Source: Spirometra erinaceieuropaei (Eukaryota; Platyhelminthes; Cestoda; Diphyllobothriidea; Diphyllobothriidae). From it: 64,000 nucleotides of DNA. Positions 53,320 through 64,000 of the stretch are shown piece after piece. The notes below the pieces were generated by a model. It ran no database searches, was not told the origin of the DNA, and saw only the letters and a program-made list of their open reading frames with translations. A program made the translations under genes and the position numbers. The number at the start of each line of letters is the position of its first letter. Position 1 is the stretch's first letter. The DNA lies in NCBI GenBank assembly GCA_902702965.1, contig CACRXP010000386.1:514950-578949 (forward strand), given 5' to 3'.

Positions 53320-55635
53320 GATAACCGACACGTGATTTTAGTTCACTTTGCCTGTCGGAAATTACCGAGGTTTGCTATTACACTTGGGTCGATCTTTACA
53401 GTCCAACAGTTTTACTAATGCGACAGGGTCACCTTTACCTATGGTCACTGACGCTTACAATTCACGTGGCTAAAACGTCATCGTGACTGCCGGTGACACA
53501 ATACGTTGATAGTCAGATGTCCTCCGGTGCTATTTCCCGCAGATGAAACGGTTTAGAACCAGGCACATAATATTTGTTCTCATGACCTTCTGCCTGCTCT
53601 ACGCGAGCTTTCGTTCCTATTGTTTTTAAGATTAGCAGTTTTCTCCATTTTTTAATCTTTAACTTATTCCTCAAGTTTCAAGTACTTGTGTAGCACTTTT
53701 TAGTTGCGTTTGATTTTAGCACCTTTACCGGCTGAAGCCTAAATTAGAATGCCCAAATTTCAGATGAGTGTTAGCTGATATGACCGGTAACTGTCAGATT
53801 CGATTATACGAAACATTTTTTTCACTTAGAAATCCTGATCCATTTATACGAACAACACCAGCTGCATATTGTTAACTCACAGACACTCTACGATGCTCTG
53901 ACTTAGGTTTCAAACAAGTAATCAGTGAAATTTAAAGCTGCTCACAAATCCTCCGTATGCCAGTCTCTTCTGAGGCTAAATCGCCGAGGCTGAGTTCAGC
54001 GATGATTTGTTCATTCCAACCCATTTACGAAGTATCTATCTACGAATACTGGGATTCATTTTGGGGCCGCTTATCATGAAATTTGTCATTTTGCAAAACT
54101 GAAAATTTCCAGTTTCAGGGAATTGTTCTCATTCAGGAAGATTCCTCTCACACCGTAAAAACCACAGTGTATCAAACGATAAATTTGGTGGAAATATTAT
54201 TACCTCACGCCGAGCTGGGACATCATGTTTACCGAACGCGCACTCAAATGCAAATACGAGTAAGGGCAAATGGTTGCTGGATTCTCTTCCAATATTTGGA
54301 TGATATGCACATAGCAAATAATACGTCATTCAACTCAAAAAAGAGATTTTTACTTGCTCCCTTACTGACAAAGTTATTTAGTAATGCAAAATATGTGCCA
54401 ACGGTCCTTCCCAAAGCCATTCCAATTAAGTGCTAGTTTTCAATATTAACTCAGTTTTTCAATGAATAATATCTCCGAACACAAAAATGCTAACCTCTGG
54501 ATCTTGAAGTGTCTGTTTAAAGAAAAATAATTCTTGTTAGCGGAAAATAGCGACACCGTTAAGCTCGAAAACTGAGTTTTGAACTTTGCCAATATAACTT
54601 TGTGACGTTAAAAGCTATCGCCCACCAAAATCAGTTCCAGCTATTCCCCCATCGTAGTTGGTTGATGAACAATGTAACGTACTTAATTTCGAGTTTTTGG
54701 CAGTTTAGGATGACGCGGACTCATAGTTGCACTGGTAAAACTTTTGCATACAATGCACCTTTTTCCTACCGGATCCCAATTTAATTCTGAAGTCTTTCCA
54801 TTCTGAATTTGACGTCCGGCTGACTGGTTAGTGCCAAAACGGTCTTTCTTGCCTTAATCTCCTTTGTCAGTATCTCTTCTACCATTATGATTGCTGGTTG
54901 TGATGCGATCGGCTGAATATCTTTTGAGACTTTAGCCCCCGGGCAAGACGGAGAATGTCGCAGCGGCATCGATAGAGAGCCACAACCACCAGGCTAAAAA
55001 GCTCACTTACTTAGAGGTACACGTGGTGACGTCCGGGAAGGAAAGCCCTCCGAGACTTCGGCGTTGAAGTTTTTGAGTTTAATACTGTACGTCTAGGCGT
55101 AGTCTAGATGGTCAGTCGCTTGATATCCGCATAAACTTAATAGAGCTCCTCGAAGTCAAGAAAGCTCATGGGGGAGGACATATACTGAATAATACCTAGC
55201 TACCTGCAGTCGAAGTCCAAAAGGAGCGAGAGAAAGGCGTACAGAACGGACCTACAACTCCAGAGGAAGCCCTACTGAAAAGAAAGGATTCAATGGAACG
55301 GCCATTTGTGAGCCGCAGTCGTCAATAGTCGATGACGCACCCAGGTGAGCGTCATTCTCTTAGTGCTTGAAGAACGTTGACGCCTCTACACTTGACATTT
55401 TGCATCTACGACGTGCGTGAAACGGGATTCGGACTGACCAGCAATTATATTCAGTAGATAAATACCGTTCAGTGGGATTGTTTTTTACACGATTTTGTAA
55501 CAGTAGGTTGCAACTTCAACTCCGTAAGACGGACTTATGTGGCCCACTAAACGGGACATTAGAATAGGTACACCCGTCCAAGTAATAAAAGCAGACTTGT
55601 GCGTAATTTCGGAGAGGGCAAAATATTCCCGTGTT
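53320..55635. other. No recognised gene
   Basis: A 117-codon plus frame at 54083-54436 contains ILFQYLDDMHIANN, reminiscent of a YxDD RT box, and LLTKLFSNAKYVP. Nothing before it supports an RT. The rest holds only short frames. Confidence 0.35.
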
Positions 55636-55639
55636 ATAC

Positions 55640-55835
55640 CTACAGCCATAATCCTAATATAAAACTTACACGTTGCCCTAATCTCGATCCCAACCCTCCC
55701 CCAAACCCTAAGTCTGCTGTTACTCCTAGCTTCTACCTTTACTCCAAACTTGATCTTGAATTACCTTACTGCTAACTTTAAATTTAGCCTTACACCCAAT
55801 CGTTAACCTCACTCCAACCTTATGGCTTGCCTTGG
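55640..55835. repeat. Degenerate CCCTAA-like (telomere-type) tract 1
   Basis: Roughly hexamer-spaced text such as CCCTAATCTCGATCCCAACC and CCAAACCCTAAG, fading to TAACTT and CCAACC units. It reads as an old interstitial telomere-like array of the CCCTAA strand. Confidence 0.5.
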
Positions 55836-56780
55836 GCTTTGTATGAAAGAGAAGTCTCCGCGCGCCGGTTGATCGATTTCTGACCAGAATTCCGCTGATC
55901 TGTCGCCTCTCGCGCGGTTTTCCTCCCGAGGTCGTTCAATTATTGTCGTAGCGGACTGCTCTAAGTGCGATTACATTGCAGATTGTGGACATGCAAGAGA
56001 GAAAGGGGCGCCACATCGAACATCCCTTTTAGATTTTCGCAACCTGGTCTACAGTTTTCACTCCGGTTCGGCTGTGCAAAGCCGATTACACCCGCGCACA
56101 AACAAGATGTATTAAAATACGACCGATCCCTCGGGTTAAGGCCGTATGTGGGAGGCATGGCTTGTTTGCATGTTGTGTCCTCAGTTCGATATTCAATTCC
56201 AGAACTTTAGTTACTGATGATGTAATTGGTAGCCTCCGAGGCTCCTCACATATAAGTAAATTTCTAAAAACTAGTTGCTAAGTTGCAGACCAGGGCACGA
56301 AAACGCAGAAGAAACTCAAATAAAAACCTGTGCAAGTTCTTCTCTCGTACTTCCCTTCCAAAATGCTCCGTCGGATTTCATCGAGGCAGGATTGGCTAGG
56401 AATTTGAGTATATTGAAATCCTTCACGATCTTTTGTTTGGACGTAGGAAAGCTTTGTGGACGAACATGAGAAATCAGAAGTCTCACCCGATCGGGTAATT
56501 TTTGCTGCTAACCGACCCCCGTCTGCATTGCTGCCGATGGCTACACCTATGCATTTGACCATTTATACGAAGCAGCCGATTACCCTTTATTTCTGGACTG
56601 CAAGGAGAAACTGCTTTTGTCTGAGACAAGAGCGCTGATAAGTTCAGTAATTCAGTATATACGAGGCATATAGACGGTGCCTTGGAAAACCCTATTTACA
56701 GATAGACGTATGAAAAAAACATGCAGACGTTTACATAGCAGTTATGCCAGTCTTTGATATCGTGTAAATGTTTGACCATC
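55836..56780. other. No recognised gene
   Basis: Frames of 81 codons (55965-56210 plus) and 94 codons (56562-56278 minus) overlap others on the opposite strand and are not recognised. Confidence 0.4.
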
Positions 56781-56784
56781 AGGC

Positions 56785-57722
56785 ATAAATTAATCCAGTC
56801 TACTTTCGAAGGTCTCAACGTTTTTCGCTAAGACTATGGAGTTCGGCAATTTGTTCCATCCTTCAACCAGTAGGTGGGAGGAGAATTTGGCCCGCAATTC
56901 GAGTTTGGCATATTTTAGCTTCAAATTGCATTGGTGGTCTCGAAGATTTGTCGACCGCGCCAGTTCGAAGAAATCGCCAAACTGCAGAGCACAGCCTAGC
57001 CCTCGGTCGATCCTGAAAGTCATGATCATATCCCCTCTGTATTGTTTATAAGAGAGAGGAAATATTTTTAGCTTTATGAGGTGTCTCTCATAAGGTAAGC
57101 CACATAATCCGCCGACTAGCTTGGTCGCTCTTTGTTGTACGTTCTCCAGTAGGGTGTACTCTTGTTTCGTCCAGGGACACCATGCCCGAACACGATATTC
57201 CAACATTGGTCAAACGACTGCTCCAAATACTCAGCCGAAAAGTTCTTCGTCAAAGTTGAGGAAGGATCTTCTAATAGTGCCTAGGACACCCATAGCTTTC
57301 TTTGATACCTTGGCGCAGTGAGACGATGGTTTGCGAGTTGACGTTGTCCACATGCCGAGGTTTCTTAAATCGTCGACTGATTAAAGTTGGTGGCCTCCTA
57401 TAAAGTAGTGAGATTCAAATTTCAACGGCCTCCTCTTGCTTGATCGTAATTGGATATGTTGGCATTTGTTACGATTGAGCCTAAGACACCACTCATCCCG
57501 CCATTGTTACAGGCGATTCAAAGTCGTCCGGCTTTTTTTTATTGATTTCCAAAATTTAAAATCATCGGCAAACATTACGCGCTCGCACTTCAGACAGCTC
57601 AGGCAGTTGTTCACATATAGTAAGAACAGAATTGGACCCAAAACGCTCCCCTGCGGAACGCCACTGTGGACGGATGCCCATTCCGATTTAGCGTTTTCGA
57701 TACACACGCGCTGAGATCTGCC
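56785..57722 (-). mobile_element. CR1-like reverse transcriptase fragment (minus)
   Basis: From 57707, SGVPQGSVLGPILFLLYVNN and CERVMFADDFKFWKSIKK carry the GVPQG and intact FADD boxes. A shift follows near 57507. The next frames read WCLRLNRNKC and FLNFDEELFG, and the last frame (57206-56790, 138 codons) reads LEYRVRAWCPWTKQEYTLLE, QQRATKLVGGLCGLPYERHL and VEGWNKLPNSIVLAKNVETF. It is closest to the plus-strand fragment at 25.5-26.4 kb. It ends without the CTGA-type tail and is truncated at 57722, so it is a broken internal piece. Confidence 0.82.
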
Positions 57723-57759
57723 CGTAAGAAGAAGAAGTAAGGCACTAGGTTAGTTGGTT

Positions 57760-57985
57760 GAACACGGGCATAAATACCCCACACTTCCGGGTGTTCTCTT
57801 GTCCTCACTTTAACCCTGACTCCAATCCTAACGCCAGCGTGAATCCTCCTAACCCCAGCACCACTCGCACTCACACCCACCCCAATAATATCTACCCTAA
57901 CCCCAGCACTGACCACCCCAGTCCTAACTCTAACAATCAGCATTCCAAACTTCAACGCTAGCCCCCACCCTGACTGCAACCGCCG
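57760..57985. repeat. Degenerate CCCTAA-like (telomere-type) tract 2
   Basis: Units such as CCTAACGCCAG, CCTCCTAACCCCAGC, TACCCTAACCCCAGC and CCTAACTCTAAC recur about every six bases or multiples of six. It directly follows the CR1-like fragment. The array is imperfect and not terminal. Confidence 0.55.
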
Positions 57986-59760
57986 CTGAAGTCTAACATA
58001 CGGTGGACAGCAGCAAGGGGTACTTATAACCGTGCCCTGTCGGCAGTTTTAACCAAAGGCACGACTCATATTCGATAAGCGCGACGTTTTCGGTTAGATG
58101 ACTCCTTTTAAACAAACCTACTGACTTTAATTCTTTCCGAAGCCGCAGATTAGCGTTTCATAGAGTTACAAGCAGTGTTTGCGTTTGCTTGTCATACCTG
58201 CCTAACGTGAAGTTAGCTGGCAGTTTTCTTGCGCATTGCACTTTCATGTGGTTCTCATCTGCCTTGAAAAAGCCTTCCTAATAATGCTGTGAAGATTTAC
58301 TGCTCATGTATTTGGGCACAAAGTCTGCTACTAATCAGAGTGTGTTGTACTGAGACAGTGAACAGCATTTCGGGAACTTAGCATAACGGTAACCGTAACC
58401 TGTAACTTGGACGGAGGGAATAAATGTCCAAATCTCGAAAATTACAGGGCAGCCGCCTAGTAGGCGTTTGTCGCAACATCGTGTACTGCGCCTTTGATGT
58501 ACCTAGAGCAGGGGTTCAATCAAATCTAAATGGTATCGCAATCACGAGCTTAAAGAAGATTTTTTAGCCCTTTTACTTATGAAGATTGGAAAAGTAATTA
58601 TATTCACCTTTTTTTATTTACAAAGGCATATGATTCTCAAAAAGATTGCCAGGTTCGCTGTCCGAACAGAACTGTTTGCATTCGCAGTTATTTTAGCCTA
58701 GATGTTCCTGTTTATATGTTCCTCTGATGCCATGAAACAAACAACCGTCGATCTCCAGTATTTGCGGAAGTTAAGGACTTCAGTCAACCGTGAATAGCTG
58801 AAATCCGCTACTACCTGAGACCCCTCTAAAAAGCTCATAACTGTCTACTTTAATGTCCAAACATGAAATATACCTTGAACTGCCGTCCTTAAGCGCTTGA
58901 ATATTGTTTTAAATTCATATTACAGCATATCCTTTATGCGTGAACACACCTATCACTACGACTCTTATCAAGGTACAAGCTAATCAAGTTATCCTCATAT
59001 TCAGGCACGCATAATTTCTTTCATATAATATTCAAGCCTTACCCTCTTCTTATAACGTATACAATATACAGGAGTAAAATTGGTACATTCACAAAAACAG
59101 GGAAAATGTGTTTGGTCACGAAAACAAATTAAAATAATTAGCAAACGTGTTAGATATTCTCCAGGGAAAAGGCAGCCGAGAAAGAGTGAATCCACGAATA
59201 GCGAACCGCGAATAGGCGGGAATCAACTGCATATACTTCGGCGCACATTAGTCTCAAATGGATGCGAATTAACACACTTGTTAGGCTCAAATGAACTGTG
59301 GCGGTCATTGCTTTGGGCACGCCTATTTTCCGAATGCACTACCCTGATAAAAGGTGTATTGCTTGTTAGGGTAATTGAGCCTAGCAAGTCCTAGGAAGAT
59401 TGCCTGCCTATTGAGGCCAGGAAGGAGGGTCAGTCCCACCCACTTTTGCTTCTGGTCACACCCTAATGAAGCGCTTCACCTTCACTGGATTACTCCCTCC
59501 CCCCAATCTGGGCGGATTCAGCAGTGGACACTTATGATTCTCATCTCTGCCGCCTTTAACGTAACTGACGTGAAGATGTTTCGCCGTCAAGCCGTCATTA
59601 GTATTTTCGTTGCTGTTCATGCTAGGTCACGCGCACTATGCTTTTCTCCTGGACTTTTTGAGAGGGAAAGCTAATGGATAATCTGATGGTGAGCGGTCAG
59701 CAGACGTGACGCCCCTTTTCCGGCATAAATTCTCTTCTACTAAATGCAGAGGATTTTACC
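57986..59760. other. No recognised gene
   Basis: Plus frames at 59080-59394 (104 codons) and 59375-59674 (99 codons) are not recognised and lack splice context. Confidence 0.35.
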
Positions 59761-59769
59761 CCCACGTTT

Positions 59770-59991
59770 TTGGGTTTGACTGGTCATTTAAAAACGCTGC
59801 ATGATTTAAAAGATGACATGCACCCGATCAGCAAGGGTTGGTTGCCGTACGCTGAGATGTTTAGAATGCATATACGTAAGTCAAATACCGAAAAATACAA
59901 GGGAGACTGGAATGTCTTTTCGTGGCTTATCACGGCCGTCGTCTGCCGGTCATTCCGAAATATCTCAATCACAGAGTTTCAGAATAAATAA
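59770..59991 (+). pseudogene. Gene-like fragment sharing EKxKGDWN with 4.5 kb
   Basis: A 73-codon frame contains LKTLHDLKDDMHPISKGWLP, MFRMHIRKSNTEKYKGDWN and LITAVVC. DNA at 59888-59913 is nearly identical to 4520-4545, and the residues EK-KGDWN----LI----C are conserved between the two. Unknown family; likely a diverged copy of the same unit. Confidence 0.35.
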
Positions 59992-62900
59992 GCAGGTTCA
60001 GGGCTGAAAATAATTCCTAGATTTTAATGCCTTTATTTAAGTTAGTAAACATTATTTTGGACCGACTTTTATGATACAAATGTTGCAGTAAAAGGCACTT
60101 TTGCATCGTTTGAATAACATTGGTATAAGGTAAGATTTCTCAGAAGCAGCCAAAGTTAGCAGAAACCCTCCAAAAATGTCCAATAAATTTTTCTGATATC
60201 CATCTCATGAAAAAGCAACTATTTACGCATTTTCACTTAAAATTCTGTTGAGTGTTTTAAGAGACATAAAATGTGTGAAGATGATTTTATAAAAACATCG
60301 ACTAAATTAGTCTTTTATTTCAATTCGGTATGATTTTTAGGTGAAGAGATAACATGACGTGAAAGATAATGGGGTGACGTTTTTAAATCCTCGTACGCGG
60401 GTAAGGTGTCCTTGGGGTTTGTGTAAGAAAGCTGGTGAAAATACGCAGGGATGAAACCGATAATCGCAAAAAGTTTGAGCCGGAATGACCGGAACGACCG
60501 GAACGACCGTAACTGCAAATCAAAGTCACTCAGACTAAGCACGATAATTTGCGCATATGTCCTCATTTAACTGTATTAAAACAGGCAAAATCTAACACCT
60601 CAAAAAGAGCGAAAACAGATCTACGAAACGAAGACGGCAGTTTCAGTCAACAGAAATGCGAAATCGATGGCAACCTCAGCGACAATGAAAGGATCCTCTC
60701 ACGTTCTTATAAATTTCGACCAGGAACTATCCACTATCAAGGTTTTTTTCAATGATACACTACTGCGGAGCGTAGATTTGAACGATCGATCCTTCTTTAG
60801 TGTAATTCTTCGTGCATGTCCGCATTTTGGTAAAAAAACCCGCAATAACCTCTTCACTGCATACATTATGTTTTATAAAAACTAAGTTTGCAAATGAAAT
60901 TGTCTGACAGGATAATAATCCAGTCTTGCACCGAAGAGGAGGGTCGAGGAAAAACGGGCCATACACGCAGTTCCTTGAGATGGCGCAGAACATATTCACA
61001 TTTACTGGGTCCCTTTCATGCTCACTCGTGCCATGTGGATTATCTTTGTCTTAAATGCAGACGTTTTGTGTTTTCGCTTTGCTATTCAAATGGAATGTAA
61101 TTACTGAAAACAAGAAGAGTTTCAGAGCCGTTGTCTTCAATTTTTTGAATATCTTCACAGAACATCTTACACCCTTGTTTGTCAAACGGCCTTGATGCCT
61201 TCAAAAGCCAAAGCTTGTATAGATTTAGTCGTGAGCACTTTTATAAAACACTTCAAACAGGTGACTTTGGGATTTAGATTTCTAGTCTTGTTCTTCGCAC
61301 AGACTTTCTTGGACTATAACCAAACGATTCGTTAATTTGATCAACCTTCTCTTCTAAAAACTGCTGGCAGTCCAGATTCCCTTTTTTCGGCGCAAACAAC
61401 CTCCCTCTTGAAATTTCTTACTCCATGTCCAAATCTGCTTCCCTGTTGGCGCTTGTTTATGAAACCATGGAACAAATGTACCTTAGGCATTCGTACATGA
61501 TTGAGTGTGGATGAATTCCAATACACAAAACGCCTTTTCTGTTGCAGAAAAAGGCATGTCTAATTCTCAGAAGGAAAAAAACGAAAGGTTAGTTTTTTTA
61601 AAAAAAAGTATTGAATTCTAGGGATATTTCTGAAAGTCGAGTTAATTTAAACAAAATCTTTTCAGGCTACTACATGATGAAGTGATGTCAAATTATTCAA
61701 GAGCACACGGAACGGGTGAGCCGATGTGAAATTATGACTGCTTTGAGGTGTTTAGAAGGGCAACATGGTAAAAATTGCTAATGAGTGCTATTCTAGGGCA
61801 TTTTCGGGATGGGGTTGCCGTGTATTACACTTTGGAGTTGGTCGAACGTATCTATAACGATAAATATGTTACGACGTTGATTTAATGGTATTTAAAAATG
61901 TTCACGTAGCCGAACGAATGAAGGCTCGTATACAAAAGTCCAATAGCATATTCAGTTTATGTGGATTGTATTTTCTTAACGAATTAATGAATACTTCTGT
62001 CTAGTTGAGAAGAGATTTGGGTCTTCTAAGATAGTTACGTTTTCCCAAAGTTGTGATGAATTCCATTCCCATCATGGCTACTTTTTGGAAAATGATCATT
62101 GATTTTCTGATTCAAAGACGTTGAATACACTCAGACCCCCCAAATCTGTTCTATTACAAAACTGAATCTCAACTTCGCTCATTTTTATGTAGTTTTTTTA
62201 GCAAACGACAAGCAGTTAATAGATAGTAAAGGTTTCCAAAGCAGACACGAAACCAACCATCGAAGCACCTTTAAATACGCCATGTTTTGATAACATTCCA
62301 TAGTTCTGATCAAAGTAGAGCGTCGAAGCGCGTCCTTAGTGAGAAGAATATTATAATTGTAGTCAGATTTTAAAGAGAACCAGCGAACCTATATGCGGGT
62401 TGCTTCATTTTCCCGAGAGTTACGTGGTAGTTTCGGGAAGTTTGCTTACTTTGTTGAGGATGGAGATCCCTTGCCTCATTTAGGCAGGATTATTTGCTAA
62501 TGAACACATGGATAAATCTCCAAATTTAGGGTAAAATAGCTGGAGGCGGACTATAGACCGTATTATGCCAATAACGTGGTTTTTGGTGAAAGATAATATT
62601 GATGTCGCTGACCATTTAACTACTTCGAAACGTTAGAAATCGACATTTGACCTTATCTTCACTGGTATTGGGCACTTTTGTCCTTATAGATCAGGTAAAC
62701 GTTCTCAGATAAGCAGGTTTTATGGCGATTGTAGGGTCAAAGTAGTAAAAATAGCTCCTGTAATAATCGCTGACATGTGCACCAGAAGTGGCCACTACGA
62801 CACCTAATCCTGTTCTCACCTCTCCCTAAGTACAAAACCAAAGTAGATGTTGACCAAACCAGGGGGTTAGTCATGAAATTTTGCGGCCTAAATTCGGATG

Positions 62901-63350
62901 TTGCAAAAGTTGTTATTGCATTTACATACTAAGTCAAATCAATCTCTTTTCTGAGAGAGGGAGACTATCTTTTAGAGGCGGCAGGGCATTTCGGGCAAAA
63001 ATCTGTGTTTTTTCTTATACCGAGGTAATTTCTAATGCTGTTGCACTCATTGCCTTCTGAGACTAGAATTTGATGTTTTACGTCGGGAAATCCAGAGGAG
63101 GTCGTGCATAAAAATGTACACCCTTTATACGAAACGAGGGGTAGATTAAGATGCCTAAAAATTCGGACTTGTAAACTGATGGTGGTATTTGGCGTCAGGA
63201 AGCGCAATGATAAGACAGGTAGACGACTGCATTTCCTTTGCCGCACTGAGAACTACCAAGTGCAAACCAATGCTAGGGGGATACCCGTGATACACTGTCT
63301 TTATTCACTGTCATGTCGAGGCGTCGATGTCATTTCCTCTAGTGTAGAAT
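59992..63350. other. No recognised gene; small tandem repeat
   Basis: A 10-base unit (GACCGGAACG) is repeated three times at about 60483-60510. Frames up to 93 codons occur without recognised families. Confidence 0.4.
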
Positions 63351-63358
63351 TTGAATAG

Positions 63359-63869
63359 ATGTGGAAGGTAGCAACAAAAGAACCGCTGCATGAGCCGTTA
63401 GTAACAGTTTCCAAATTCGCATGGTCACACCGTGGCGACTCAATAATGATGGAACCGGTCCAGGAAGTGAGCAGGTCAGCCAATCGGTCCACCAGTATGC
63501 AATGCGACCATTTTATTTACGAAATAAAAATATCCTTATTTTCCATTGTAGAATTTTGATGAGGAGCCATTATCAGTGTACTCTCGGGATGTACTTGGAA
63601 AAAGGTCGAAAGGAAGTGAACTTTATCCGAAACATGTCGTGACACAGCCCTTTAAGATAAAAAAACTGACTATGGAGATTTTATTTTTACCGAGTACGCT
63701 GCTTGAAAACCCTCTTCCTCAGAGGACTTTATTTCCGGGGTCAAATTCTATTTTATATGACTTTTTGAGGACGAGGCAGGTGTTTAAACTTGAAAACTTT
63801 CCTCACGAACAAACTGCTTCACAAACAGTTCCTAAATGTACGGAAGATGAACAAACGATCTCTGGAACA
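63359..63869 (+). CDS. Predicted 5' exons of an unidentified gene (two exons)
   Basis: Exon 1, 63359-63466, starts MWKVATKEPLHEPLV and ends MEPVQE before a GTGAGC donor. Exon 2, 63552-63869, follows the acceptor TTTTCCATTGTAG and ends at a GTAAGTG donor. The 85-base intron and both exons keep phase 0, and exon 2 is 106 codons without a stop (NFDEEPLSVYSRDVLGKRSK..., ending EDEQTISGT). Exon 1 could also be internal, because TAG just before the ATG may be an acceptor. The family is not recognised and the remaining exons would lie beyond the window. Support is splice signals and coding-like composition only. Confidence 0.4.
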
Positions 63870-63974
63870 GTAAGTGTATTAGTCTGCGCTTCCGGTCTCG
63901 TACGGGCGGCCAGCATCAGAGACTGCGAGAAAGTGGCATCAAATGAGCAGTTTTGGTAGTCAAGCCATGAGTGG

Positions 63975-63984
63975 GGGGGGGGGG
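63975..63984. repeat. Poly-G run
   Basis: About ten consecutive G residues just before the window end. Such a run is also a place where sequencing length may be wrong. Confidence 0.8.
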
Positions 63985-64000
63985 ATATGACTGCACAGGA

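Noticed and set aside
54083..54436. Reverse transcriptase with a YLDD box
   Set aside because: Only one short motif (FQYLDDMHIA) fits. No other RT block lies before or after it in any frame, so chance is more likely.

Overview
The window looks like a piece of a repeat-rich flatworm genome, most likely a tapeworm (diphyllobothriid-like cestode). The evidence is indirect. There are decayed non-LTR retrotransposons of a kind I associate with tapeworms: RTE-like reverse transcriptases with C2H2 zinc fingers at the C-terminus, CR1/jockey-like elements ending in short tandem repeats, and Penelope-like GIY-YIG fragments. There are also tRNA-derived SINE heads, and one host gene split by 31- and 44-nt micro-introns. 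No bacterial or viral gene layout is visible. Host genes are sparse and most open frames are short shadows or transposon remains.

Region by region. 0.36-0.6 kb is a CAT microsatellite, followed by a decayed RTE-like copy (0.64-1.92 kb). 2.3-5.6 kb holds two long-inverted-repeat foldback elements interleaved with small gene-like fragments. 6.44-7.75 kb (minus strand) carries the clearest host gene, a divergent F-actin capping protein beta subunit, with a SINE just upstream. A third foldback copy with a foreign insert lies at 8.69-10.0 kb. RTE zinc-finger ends and copies of an unclassified repeat (family A) follow at 10.7-15.6 kb. A Ty3/gypsy fragment and a CR1-like fragment sit at 16.0-16.7 kb.

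17.0-22.1 kb is the most structured part: one RTE-like element interrupted twice by independent 5'-truncated CR1-like elements, so its protein can be followed across three separated pieces. 22.5-23.1 kb is the longest family A copy. 25-28 kb has more CR1/jockey remnants. 30.9-31.6 kb is a Penelope-like fragment between short inverted repeats, and others lie near 37 and 46 kb. SINE heads are at 35.0 and 45.0-45.2 kb, the latter a head-to-head pair. A fourth, fully delimited foldback element is at 52.3-53.3 kb with TA on both sides. A further CR1-like fragment and two degenerate telomere-like tracts are at 55.6-58.0 kb. The right edge (63.36-63.87 kb) may hold the first exons of an unidentified gene.

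The genes do not form a pathway. The window records successive transposon insertions around one recognisable cytoskeletal gene. The least explained material is the foldback family with Tc1/mariner-like ends and the small gene-like segments repeated around it (2.4, 4.5 and 59.8 kb). All calls come from reading the sequence; no database search was run.
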